DNA of 64,000 nt, taken from positions 3,038,001-3,102,000 of the forward strand of contig NZ_AP022612.1 in NCBI RefSeq assembly GCF_010729895.1, read 5' to 3'. A program made the translations under genes and the position numbers. Shown one piece after another: positions 52,913 through 61,117 of this stretch (position 1 is the stretch's first letter; every line of letters starts with the position of its first letter). This DNA is from Mycolicibacterium confluentis. GTDB lineage: Bacteria > Actinomycetota > Actinomycetes > Mycobacteriales > Mycobacteriaceae. The notes beneath the pieces are model-generated. The model saw only the letters and a list, made by a program, of their open reading frames with translations, was not told the origin of the DNA and did not search any database.

Positions 52913-53098
52913 AGGACCTCCTTGGCGACGTGGCGGCGAGTCGACCATTGGACCGCCGGCACTGCTGGTGTCGCAGCCAAGGTTTGCATACCAGTCGCCC
53001 CAAAGGTAGGACAACAGACCTTTGTGCCACTTATTCTCACTTCCCAGCGGGGGGCGCTCAGTCGGGTGGCCCGGTGCCTCGACGAGAAGGAGCGACGC
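52913..53098. promoter_or_regulatory. glnA4 / permease divergent control region
   Basis: This 186-bp divergent spacer contains a perfect inverted repeat (53001-53024), a second near-palindrome GGTTTGCATACC (52981-52992), a possible -10 TATTCT (53032-53037) for the permease with AGGACA at -35 (53008-53013), and strong ribosome-binding sites on both sides. Confidence 0.55.
53001..53024. promoter_or_regulatory. Inverted-repeat operator CAAAGGT-N10-ACCTTTG
   Basis: CAAAGGT (53001-53007) and ACCTTTG (53018-53024) are perfect 7-bp arms separated by 10 bp. The spacer holds the putative -35 of the permease promoter, so a bound protein would block or contact RNA polymerase. Confidence 0.6.
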
Positions 53099-54628
53099 AT
53101 GCCAGAGGACAAGCTCACGAGGTCGGGGGTGACCTACCGGCAGGCCGGCGAGGGGTACTTCGAGAAGCGCCAACTCAAGCGCACGGCCGGATTCTGGGGC
53201 CTCTGGGGCATCGGCATCGCGGCAGTCATCTCCGGCGACTTCTCCGGTTGGAACTTCGGGATCGGCGCGGCCGGGTGGGGCGGCCTGGGCATCGCCTCGA
53301 TCCTGATCGTGATCATGTACTTCGGCATGCTGTTCTCGATCGGCGAGATGTCGGCGGCCATGCCCCACACCGGTGGCGCGTACTCGTTCGCACGCGCCGC
53401 GATGGGGCCATGGGGCGGTTTCGTCACCGGTTTCGCCGAGACCATCGAATACGTGTTCACCACCGCGGTCGTGGTGTTCTTCTCGGCCAGTTACGCCAAC
53501 GCGGTCACCACCGACCTGTTCGAGCTGTCGCTGCCGATGTGGCTGTGGTGGATCATCCTGTACGCGCTCTTCGTCGGACTGAACTCGTGGGGTGCGGCGA
53601 TCTCGTTCAAGTTCGCCCTCGTGGTGGCCATCATCTCGATCGGCATCCTGGTGCTGTTCGGGGTGCTCGCGCTGGTCAACGGCGCGGTGGACTTCAGCAA
53701 GCTGCTCGACATCGCACCCGATCCGGATGCGGCCGGGTCCAGCACATTCCTGCCGTTCGGCTGGCTCGCCGTGCTGTACGCGCTGCCGTTCGCGATGTGG
53801 TTCTTCCTCGGCATCGAAGAACTTCCACTGGCGGCCGAGGAGGCCCACGACCCGGCCCGCGACATCCCCAGGGCGGGCCTGTGGGGCCTGGTCTCGCTGG
53901 TCGGCTGCGGTGCGATCGTGTTCTTCCTCAACCCGGCCGTCACGGGATCCGAGGCGCTGGGCTCCTCCGACGAACCGCTGCTGGACGGTTTCCGCGCCTT
54001 CCTACCGACCGGGTGGGCCGCGGTGCTGTCGGCATTCGCACTGATCGGCCTGTTGGCCAGCCTGCAGGGCATCATGTACGCCTACGGCCGCAACCTGTAC
54101 TCGCTGAGTCGGGCCGGCTACTACCCCAAGTCCCTGTCGCTGACCGGGTCGAGGCAGACGCCGTACGTCGCGCTGATCGTCGGCGCCGTCATCGGGTTCG
54201 TCGCGCTGCTCATCGTCAACGCCAGCGAAGGCGCGGGCGCGGTCGTGCTCAACATCGCGGTGTGGGGTGCGGTGCTGGCCTACATGCTGCAAATGGTGTC
54301 GTTCGTGCTGCTCCGGCGCAGGTTCCCGAACGCCCGCCGGCCGTGGGTCAGCCCCACCGGCAACGCCGGCGCCTGGGTCGCGTTCGTGATCGCCGCTGTG
54401 ACGTTCGTCGGCGTCCTGATCAACCCCGACTACCGGCCCGCAGTCATCGCGATCGTCATCTTCTATGTGGTGGGCCTCCTGGTGTTCGGCCTCTACGGAA
54501 GGCACCGACTGGTGCTCTCCCCCGAGGAGGAGTACGCGGTGACCGGCGGCCTGCACGGCTACGACCCCGAGAAGGAGGGCCTCGGCGGCACCATCGAGGA
54601 CGAGATCCTCAAGGGCCACACCGACTGA
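53099..54628 (+). CDS. APC-family amino acid/ethanolamine-type permease
   Basis: A 509-residue APC permease with twelve predicted helices. The N-terminal KRTAGFWGLWGIGIAAVISG and GDFSGWNFGIGAAGWGG closely follow the ethanolamine permease pattern (LWGIG, ISGDxxGWN), and FLGIEELPLAAEEAHDPARD is the APC helix 6 signature. The C-terminus ends with a soluble tail of ~40 residues. The ATG has GAGAAGGAG 7 nt upstream. It is divergent from glnA4, and uptake of ethanolamine or a related amine for that pathway is the best inference. Confidence 0.9.
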   Translation: MPEDKLTRSGVTYRQAGEGYFEKRQLKRTAGFWGLWGIGIAAVISGDFSGWNFGIGAAGWGGLGIASILIVIMYFGMLFSIGEMSAAMPHTGGAYSFARAAMGPWGGFVTGFAETIEYVFTTAVVVFFSASYANAVTTDLFELSLPMWLWWIILYALFVGLNSWGAAISFKFALVVAIISIGILVLFGVLALVNGAVDFSKLLDIAPDPDAAGSSTFLPFGWLAVLYALPFAMWFFLGIEELPLAAEEAHDPARDIPRAGLWGLVSLVGCGAIVFFLNPAVTGSEALGSSDEPLLDGFRAFLPTGWAAVLSAFALIGLLASLQGIMYAYGRNLYSLSRAGYYPKSLSLTGSRQTPYVALIVGAVIGFVALLIVNASEGAGAVVLNIAVWGAVLAYMLQMVSFVLLRRRFPNARRPWVSPTGNAGAWVAFVIAAVTFVGVLINPDYRPAVIAIVIFYVVGLLVFGLYGRHRLVLSPEEEYAVTGGLHGYDPEKEGLGGTIEDEILKGHTD

Positions 54629-54668
54629 TCCGATGCTCCGCCGCGTGAACTGCGTCTTCGCCGCACAA

Positions 54669-54693
54669 GTTTGGTCACCGCCAGTCTGGGTAC
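54669..54693 (+). promoter_or_regulatory. SigF-type promoter of the NAGGN operon
   Basis: GTTT (54669-54672), then 15 nt, then GGGTAC (54688-54693) matches the mycobacterial SigF consensus GTTT-N15-17-GGGTAY. Transcription would start near 54700, giving a ~40-nt leader before the ATG at 54740. Confidence 0.6.
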
Positions 54694-54739
54694 ACCACCT
54701 CGGCCAAACGAATACGCAGACAACATGGGGTCGGAATCG

Positions 54740-56554
54740 ATGTGCGGAGCGACCGGCGAGGTCAGACTCGACGGCAGAACACCCGATGTCGCGGCGGTCG
54801 CCGCCATGGCCGAGACGATGGCGCCTCGCGGCCCGGACGGCGCGGGTGTGTGGTCGCAGGGGCGAGTCGCGCTCGGACATCGCAGGCTCAAGATCATCGA
54901 CCTGACCGAGGCCGGCGGTCAGCCCATGGTCGACGCCGACCTGGGTCTGGCGATCGCCTGGAACGGCTGCATCTACAACTATCAGCAGTTGCGCGACGAG
55001 CTCATCTCCGTCGGCTACCGATTCTTCTCCCACAGCGACACCGAGGTCCTGCTCAAGGCTTACCACCACTGGGGTGACCGCTTCGTCGACCGGATGTACG
55101 GCATGTTCGCGTTCGCGATCGTCCAGCGGGACAGCGGTCGTGTGCTGCTCGGCCGCGACCGCCTGGGCATCAAACCTCTGTACGTGACCGAGGACGCGCA
55201 TCGCGTCCGGTTCGCGTCGTCATTGCCGGCCCTGCTGGCCGGCGGCGGCGTCGACACCCGCATCGACCCCGTCGCCCTGCACCACTACCTGAGCTTTCAC
55301 TCCGTGGTGCCGCCACCACTGACCATCCTTCGGGGCGTCAAGAAGGTGCCGCCCGCGACGCTGCTGGCGATCGAACCCGACGGCACCCGTCGCACCATCA
55401 CCTACTGGGCGCCGGACTTCAGCCGCGATGCGGACCGCGCCGACTGGACCGAGAAGGACTGGGAGGACGCGGTCCTGGACACGCTGCGCCGCGCCGTCGA
55501 GCGCCGCCTGGTGGCCGACGTGCCGGTGGGCTGCCTGCTGTCCGGCGGGGTGGACTCCAGCCTCATCGTGGGACTGCTCGCCGAGGCCGGACAGCATGGC
55601 CTGCAGACATTTTCGATCGGTTTCGAGGCGGTCAACGGTGTCGCGGGCGACGAGTTCAAGTACTCCGACATCATCGCCGAGCGTTTCGGCACCCACCACC
55701 ACCAGATCAGGATCGACACCACGCGGATGCTGCCCGCACTCGACGGTGCGATCGGGGCCATGAGCGAACCGATGGTCAGCCATGACTGCGTTGCGTTCTA
55801 CCTGTTGTCTCAGGAGGTGTCCAAGCACGTCAAGGTGGTGCAGTCCGGGCAGGGCGCCGACGAGGTGTTCGCGGGTTACCACTGGTATCCCCCGATGGCC
55901 GAACCCGCCACCGCGGCACTTCCACGCGCGGTGTCGAGCTACCGTGGCGCGTTCTTCGACCGCGACCAGGACGCCATCAACGCACTGGTGGCCGGCGCAC
56001 CGGGTGACATCGTCGCGGCCGACGACCCCAGTGGCCGGTTCGTCACCGAGCATTTCGCGCACGAGGGCGCCGCCACCGGCGTGGACCGCGCCCTGCGCCT
56101 CGACACCACCGTGATGCTGGTCGACGACCCGGTCAAGCGCGTCGACAACATGACCATGGCGTGGGGTCTGGAGGGCCGCGTGCCGTTCCTCGACCACGAA
56201 CTCGTCGAACTGGCCGCCACCTGCCCACCCGAGCTCAAGATCGCCCACGACGGCAAGGGCGTGTTGAAACAGGCAGCGCGGCAGGTGGTTCCGGCCGAGG
56301 TGATCGACCGGCCCAAGGGGTACTTCCCAGTCCCGGCCCTGACCCATCTCGAGGGCCCCTACCTCGACATGGTGCGCGACGCGCTGTACGCGCCCGCGGC
56401 CAAGGAACGCGGACTGTTCGCGCCGGAGGCCGTCGACCGACTGCTCACCGACCCCAACGGCCGGCTCACTCCCTTGCGCGGCAACGAACTGTGGCAGATC
56501 GCGCTGCTGGAACTGTGGCTGCAACGGCACGGCATCACCGGACCCGCGGCATGA
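54740..56554 (+). CDS. asnO: N-acetylglutaminylglutamine amidotransferase (asparagine-synthetase-like)
   Basis: A 604-residue AsnB-type enzyme. Cys2 directly after the initiator Met is the class II glutaminase nucleophile, which fixes the ATG at 54740 over in-frame starts at 54671 and 54725. MAPRGPDGAGVWSQG and WNGCIYNYQQLRDEL belong to the glutaminase domain. The synthetase domain has the PPi loop LSGGVDSSLIVGLL near residue 267, QSGQGADEVFAGYHWYP and the C-terminal GLEGRVPFLDHELVELA. Together with the following gene it forms the pair that makes the dipeptide osmolyte N-acetylglutaminylglutamine amide. An ATGA overlap links them. Confidence 0.93.
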   Translation: MCGATGEVRLDGRTPDVAAVAAMAETMAPRGPDGAGVWSQGRVALGHRRLKIIDLTEAGGQPMVDADLGLAIAWNGCIYNYQQLRDELISVGYRFFSHSDTEVLLKAYHHWGDRFVDRMYGMFAFAIVQRDSGRVLLGRDRLGIKPLYVTEDAHRVRFASSLPALLAGGGVDTRIDPVALHHYLSFHSVVPPPLTILRGVKKVPPATLLAIEPDGTRRTITYWAPDFSRDADRADWTEKDWEDAVLDTLRRAVERRLVADVPVGCLLSGGVDSSLIVGLLAEAGQHGLQTFSIGFEAVNGVAGDEFKYSDIIAERFGTHHHQIRIDTTRMLPALDGAIGAMSEPMVSHDCVAFYLLSQEVSKHVKVVQSGQGADEVFAGYHWYPPMAEPATAALPRAVSSYRGAFFDRDQDAINALVAGAPGDIVAADDPSGRFVTEHFAHEGAATGVDRALRLDTTVMLVDDPVKRVDNMTMAWGLEGRVPFLDHELVELAATCPPELKIAHDGKGVLKQAARQVVPAEVIDRPKGYFPVPALTHLEGPYLDMVRDALYAPAAKERGLFAPEAVDRLLTDPNGRLTPLRGNELWQIALLELWLQRHGITGPAA

Positions 56555-58326
56555 GCGCCCCACCAGACACCGATCAGGGGCGCGAACCCATCACGCTCGG
56601 CCTGCACGACGCCACGCCCGCGCACCTCGTCGAGGCGATGGCCAACGATGTCGTGCTTGAGCTGGGTTGGGGCCGACTGATTTTCGGCCAGACTTTTGCC
56701 GACCCGGCCGTACTGGCGTCGGCACTCGCGCACGAGGAGCGCGGACGACGCGACATCTGCATCTACGCCCGCGAGTCGCACGTGCTGATCTCGCGGGCCC
56801 CGCAGGAACTGTTCATCGACCCCAGCCACACGTATCGCCTGCGCTTCGGCGCGCCGCACCCCACACCCCGCGCGCCCGCCGGCTTCACGGTCCGGCACCT
56901 GCAGAGTTCCTCCGACGCCGACGAGATGAACCGCGTATACGTGCGGTGCGGCATGGTCCCCGCGCCCACCGACGTCATCTGGGACAACCACAACAACGCC
57001 GAGGCCGTCGAGTACCTCGTGGCGGTCCGGGACGAGGACGATGTCGTGATCGGCACCGTGACGGGCGTCGACCATCGCCGCCTGTTCTCCGACCCTGAGG
57101 ACGGCTCAAGCCTGTGGACGTTGGCCGTCGACCCTTCGGCGGGCCTGCCCGGCGTGGGCGCAGCGCTCACCGAGGCCCTCGCCGCCATCTTCCGCGACCG
57201 TGGCCGTGCTTACATGGACCTGTCTGTGGCCCACGACAATTCGGCGGCAATCGCGCTCTACGAGAAGCTCGGATTCGCGCGGGTGCCGGTGCTCGCGGTC
57301 AAGCGCAAGAACGCCATCAACGAACCGCTGTTCTCGCCCGCGCCGGAGACCGTGGACGACCTCAACCCGTATGCGCGCATCATCGCCGATGAGGCCCTGC
57401 GCCGCGGCATCCGCGTCGAGGTGCTCGACGCCGAGACCGGTGAGATGCGGTTGTCGCACGGCGGGCGCAGTGTCATCACGCGGGAGTCGCTGTCCGAGTT
57501 CACCTCCGCGGTCGCGATGAGCCGATGTGACGACAAGCGCCTGACCCGGCGAATCGTCAACGAGGCCGGGGTCGTGGTCCCGCGCGGTCGTCTCGCGACG
57601 TTCGACGCCGACGACCACAAGTTCCTCGACGAGGTCGGCGACGTCGTGGTGAAGCCCACCCGCGGCGAACAGGGCAAGGGCATCACGGTCGGCGTCACCG
57701 ACCACGGCTCCCTCGACGCCGCGCTGGCCCGCGCCCGCGAGCAGCATCCCGAGGTCCTGATCGAACAGCGCGCCCCCGGCGACGACCTGCGGTTGGTGGT
57801 GATCGACGGCAAGGTCGTGGCCGCCGCACTGCGGATGCCCGCCGAGATCACTGGCACCGGCACCCACACGATCGCCGAACTGATCGAAGCGCAGAGTCGC
57901 AGGCGCGCCGCGGCCACGGGCGGAGAATCGCGTATCCCGATGGACGATGTCACGGCGGAGACGGTCACCGAAGCCGGATGGTCGTTCGACGACGTGCTGC
58001 CCGAGGGCACCCACCTGCGCGTGCGCCGCACGGCCAACCTGCATCAGGGCGGGACCATCCACGACGTCACCGAGCAGGTCCACCCCGCACTGTGCCGCGT
58101 TGCCGTCACGGCGGCCGAGGCGATCGGCATCCCGGTGACCGGCATCGACCTGCTGGTCCCCGACGTCGCGGGTGAGGAGTACGCCTTCGTCGAGGCCAAC
58201 GAGCGACCCGGCTTGGCCAACCACGAACCGCAGCCCACGGCGGTGGCGTTCGTCGACTTCCTGTTCCCGGGACAACCGGGCCTTCCGCAGGCCTGGACCG
58301 CGGGCACCGTGCCGTCAGGGACCTGA
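56551..58326 (+). CDS. ngg: N-acetylglutaminylglutamine synthetase (GNAT + ATP-grasp fusion)
   Basis: A 591-residue fusion. The N-terminal GNAT domain (about residues 100-265; LWTLAVDPSAGLPGVGAALT, AYMDLSVAHDNSAAIALYEKLGF) should acetylate the alpha amine. The C-terminal ATP-grasp domain (about 315-580) carries VVVKPTRGEQGKGITVGV, IEQRAPGDDLRLVVIDG and the metal-binding ITGIDLLVPDVAGEEYAFVE-type segment, and should ligate two glutamine-type residues. This architecture is characteristic of NAGGN synthesis genes. The ATG overlaps the asnO stop (ATGA). The peptidase gene that often accompanies the pair is not in this window. Confidence 0.92.
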   Translation: MSAPPDTDQGREPITLGLHDATPAHLVEAMANDVVLELGWGRLIFGQTFADPAVLASALAHEERGRRDICIYARESHVLISRAPQELFIDPSHTYRLRFGAPHPTPRAPAGFTVRHLQSSSDADEMNRVYVRCGMVPAPTDVIWDNHNNAEAVEYLVAVRDEDDVVIGTVTGVDHRRLFSDPEDGSSLWTLAVDPSAGLPGVGAALTEALAAIFRDRGRAYMDLSVAHDNSAAIALYEKLGFARVPVLAVKRKNAINEPLFSPAPETVDDLNPYARIIADEALRRGIRVEVLDAETGEMRLSHGGRSVITRESLSEFTSAVAMSRCDDKRLTRRIVNEAGVVVPRGRLATFDADDHKFLDEVGDVVVKPTRGEQGKGITVGVTDHGSLDAALARAREQHPEVLIEQRAPGDDLRLVVIDGKVVAAALRMPAEITGTGTHTIAELIEAQSRRRAAATGGESRIPMDDVTAETVTEAGWSFDDVLPEGTHLRVRRTANLHQGGTIHDVTEQVHPALCRVAVTAAEAIGIPVTGIDLLVPDVAGEEYAFVEANERPGLANHEPQPTAVAFVDFLFPGQPGLPQAWTAGTVPSGT

Positions 58327-58327
58327 G

Positions 58328-58891
58328 CTACCAGGTGCTGGTGCGGAGCACGATCTCCCCGGCCAGTTGCGCCGTCGACTCGGCCGGATTGCGCCGCCCC
58401 AGCATGTCGACGACCCGGAAGTCACCGAAGACATACCGCTGACTGGCCTGCGCCGCCGCGCGCGCGGCGGGCGTGCTCACCAGGGCCGTGGTGTTCATCT
58501 CGACCGGCGGGCAGGTCTCGTCGTGCACCTGGCCGTCGGCGTCGGGTGCGCTCGGATGCCCGCGGTCGACGACCACCAGCGCGGTGAACCGATCGAGGCG
58601 GCGCGCGGCCAACGGCCACGCGAGGTCGGCGCCCGACCGGTCACCGACGAGCACGGCCCACGGCACATTGAGCCAGTCGAGGATGCCGATCACCGAATCC
58701 GGCTTGAGCCTGGGGTCGGGACCGATCACCACGGTGCGCAACGACGCGGTGTGCAGTCGCTGGCAGACCCCCTCGTACGCCGCGGTGGCCTGCCGGGCAG
58801 CGCCCAGCAGCACGACGGCGGGGGCATTCTCCGGACCCGAGACGTCGACCGGGATGGGGAACCCATCAACGGTCATCGTGGTCGGGGGCAC
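58328..58891 (-). CDS. Small alpha/beta-hydrolase-like protein
   Basis: A 187-residue protein with the first half of an alpha/beta-hydrolase fold (APAVVLLGAARQATAAYEGV; VPWAVLVGDRSGADLAWPLA, where the nucleophile elbow GxSxG is replaced by GDRSG). The final third is short, so it may be a degenerate or non-catalytic hydrolase. GTG at 58891 is used because TAGCGT lies 6 nt upstream; ATG 58876 is the alternative. It is convergent with ngg, 1 bp apart. The role is unknown. Confidence 0.72.
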   Translation of the reverse strand: MPPTTMTVDGFPIPVDVSGPENAPAVVLLGAARQATAAYEGVCQRLHTASLRTVVIGPDPRLKPDSVIGILDWLNVPWAVLVGDRSGADLAWPLAARRLDRFTALVVVDRGHPSAPDADGQVHDETCPPVEMNTTALVSTPAARAAAQASQRYVFGDFRVVDMLGRRNPAESTAQLAGEIVLRTSTW

Positions 58892-58903
58892 TCGGTCACG
58901 CTA
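58892..58903 (-). promoter_or_regulatory. Leaderless-type promoter of the small hydrolase gene
   Basis: TAGCGT at 58903-58898 lies exactly 6 nt before the GTG at 58891. Confidence 0.45.
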
Positions 58904-58965
58904 CAGGCACTCATCAGCGCCCGCAGCCGTTTCCTGCGGGTTGGCAGCGCACCGACCATCCGCCC

Positions 58966-59616
58966 TCAGAGCGTGCGGATGCGATCCGTCTGCAGGCTGA
59001 CGACATCGAAAAATGTTTGTGGCAGTGCCGCTTTCACCGGAATCTTCGGGTTGGGCGTGGGTGAGGCCAAGCCGAACAACGCCATCGAGTCCACGTTGGC
59101 GAACACCATGTAGATGCTGCTCTCCTCGCCCCCCAGGGACATGGTCTGCTGGTACATAAGCTGCCCCTCGGAGGACGGCAGCCGGGTTGTGGTCATCGGG
59201 ATGCCCGGGGAGGACCGGTCGAAGAAGGCCTCGAACGTCGCGCACCGCGATGCGGTGTCCTCCAACTGCGCCAGGTCCAGGTGCCATGACAACACCGTCA
59301 TCACAATCCGCGCGCCGTCGTAGATCGCGCTGTACTTGGCGGCGCTGCCGGGCCCGCGCTCGGCCGACGCCGCGATCACCTTGGTCAGGCCGTCCGTGCA
59401 GCCGGGGGGCTCCGAGAGCATCGGGGGCGGACCGCCGACCCCATCCGGTTCACCCGCCTGCTGGACCACACGGTCATAGAGCACACCTGGTGGGAAGTCC
59501 GCCGCGGTCAGCACGGCGCGGTCCAGTTTCGCGCCGGGCCAGGTCGGGACGCCTTCCAGCGTGGCTCCGCACGCCGTCAGCACCACAGCCAGTGCCACCG
59601 CGGCCCACGCCTTCAT
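58966..59616 (-). CDS. Secreted lipoprotein, PknH-sensor-like fold suspected
   Basis: A 216-residue lipoprotein with signal MKAWAAVALAVVLTAC (lipobox Cys16). The mature part has KLDRAVLTAADFPPGVLYDR at the N-terminus and two Cys in GCTDGLTKVI and ASRCATFEAF. This pattern recalls mycobacterial sensor/DUF5642-type lipoproteins (LTAADLPxG). ATG at 59616 is chosen because it directly precedes the signal peptide. No enzyme motif is seen and the function is unknown. Confidence 0.78.
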   Translation of the reverse strand: MKAWAAVALAVVLTACGATLEGVPTWPGAKLDRAVLTAADFPPGVLYDRVVQQAGEPDGVGGPPPMLSEPPGCTDGLTKVIAASAERGPGSAAKYSAIYDGARIVMTVLSWHLDLAQLEDTASRCATFEAFFDRSSPGIPMTTTRLPSSEGQLMYQQTMSLGGEESSIYMVFANVDSMALFGLASPTPNPKIPVKAALPQTFFDVVSLQTDRIRTL

Positions 59617-59626
59617 GCGGCCAAGG

Positions 59627-61117
59627 CTACCGGCGGAGGTGAGTGTCCACGATCGGACGCGGCGGGGCACCGGCGCCCAGAAGTCCCAGCACCGCGTCGA
59701 CGTCGCAGTGCTCAGCCAGCAGGTCGGCCATGACGTCGAGTTGCGCGTCGCGTCGGCCGGGCACGTCGGTGTCGGGCGCTACGACGAACCCGTCCCGCCC
59801 CGCGGCCGCGGCCGCCTCCCGCAGCCATGTCCGCCGGATGTCGTTGTTGTCGAGCAACCCGTGCCAATGCGTGCCCGCCACCGCGCCACGGCGGTGGCCC
59901 ACCCCCAACCAGTCGGCCTCGTCGTTGCGCACCACCTGACCGTGGTGAATCTCGTAGCCGGTGAGCGGATCCTCGTGCAGCAGGAGCGTTTTGACGTCCA
60001 TAAACTCGATGTCGAGGTCCAGCAGCCCCAAGCCGGGAACCCGACCCGCCCCAGATTCGACGCCGTCGTCGATGGTCCGGCACAGCATCTGATAGCCCCC
60101 GCAGATACCCAGCACCGCCCGGCCCGCCTTGGCGTGCTCGGCGATCGCGGCGTCGATGCCGCGCTCGCGCAGCCAGGCCAGGTCGGCCACGGTGGCCTTG
60201 CTGCCCGGGACGATCACGGCGTCGGAGTCCACGACGTCGGCCGCGTCGGACACCCAGCGCACCGCCACCCCCGGCTCACATGCCAGCGCCTCGACGTCGG
60301 TGCTGTTGGAGATCCTCGGCAGTCGCACCGCGGCCACCCGCAGCCAGTCCCGTCCGAGCGGCGGTCGCGGGATGCCCACCAGGCGGTGCGACACCACCGA
60401 CACTGAGTCCTCGGCGTCCAGCCACAGGTCGTCGGCGAAGGGGATGACGCCGTAGGTCGGCCTGCCCGAAAGCTCTTCGAGTTGGCGCAGGCCCGGTTCC
60501 AGCAGGGTGGGGTCACCGCGGAACTTGTTCACCACAAAGCCCGCGATCAGCGCCTGATCCTCTGGCTCCAGGACCGCGACGGTGCCGAACAGGTGCGCCA
60601 GCAGTCCCCCGCGGTCGATGTCGCCGACCACTACGACCGGCAGGTCGGCGGCGCGCGCCAGGCCCATGTTGGCCAGGTCGGTGCGGCGCAGGTTGATCTC
60701 GGCCGGCGAACCCGCCCCTTCGCAGATCACCGCGTCGAATTCGGTTCGCAGTGAGTTCAATTCGTCGACGACGACCGCCGCCAGGCGTTCCCGGTGGGTG
60801 AAGTAGTCCGCGGCCCGAACGGTGCCCGCGACCGCGCCCCGCACCACAAGCTGCGAACTGCGGTCACTTCCGGGTTTGAGCAGCACGGGATTGAACCGGA
60901 TGCTGGGAGCAAGTCCCGCCGCGCGGGCCTGCATGGCCTGGGCCCGGCCGATCTCGCCGCCCTCGACGGTGACGGCCGAGTTGTTGGACATGTTCTGCGC
61001 CTTGAACGGCGCGACCCGAACACCGCGGCGGGCCAGCAGCCTGCACAGGCCCGCGACCACCATGGACTTCCCGGCGTCGGATGTGGTGCCCGCGATCAGC
61101 AGGGCCCCGCCGGTCAC
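59627..61117 (-). CDS. cobQ: Cobyric acid synthase
   Basis: A 496-residue glutamine-dependent amidase adding four amide groups to adenosylcobyrinate a,c-diamide. The dethiobiotin-synthetase-like P-loop is [19 protein letters not shown], followed by [15 protein letters not shown]. The GATase domain has [15 protein letters not shown] (nucleophile Cys) and [10 protein letters not shown]. The GTG overlaps the mapB stop (GTGA). In M. tuberculosis cobQ lies elsewhere; here it is placed with mapB, ~20 kb from the cobB/cobO operon. Confidence 0.95.
   Translation of the reverse strand: MTGGALLIAGTTSDAGKSMVVAGLCRLLARRGVRVAPFKAQNMSNNSAVTVEGGEIGRAQAMQARAAGLAPSIRFNPVLLKPGSDRSSQLVVRGAVAGTVRAADYFTHRERLAAVVVDELNSLRTEFDAVICEGAGSPAEINLRRTDLANMGLARAADLPVVVVGDIDRGGLLAHLFGTVAVLEPEDQALIAGFVVNKFRGDPTLLEPGLRQLEELSGRPTYGVIPFADDLWLDAEDSVSVVSHRLVGIPRPPLGRDWLRVAAVRLPRISNSTDVEALACEPGVAVRWVSDAADVVDSDAVIVPGSKATVADLAWLRERGIDAAIAEHAKAGRAVLGICGGYQMLCRTIDDGVESGAGRVPGLGLLDLDIEFMDVKTLLLHEDPLTGYEIHHGQVVRNDEADWLGVGHRRGAVAGTHWHGLLDNNDIRRTWLREAAAAAGRDGFVVAPDTDVPGRRDAQLDVMADLLAEHCDVDAVLGLLGAGAPPRPIVDTHLRR

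Noticed and set aside
58328..58891. Candidate third gene (peptidase) of the NAGGN cluster
   Set aside because: It lies on the opposite strand and has an alpha/beta-hydrolase-like sequence, not the M42-type peptidase that accompanies some NAGGN pairs.
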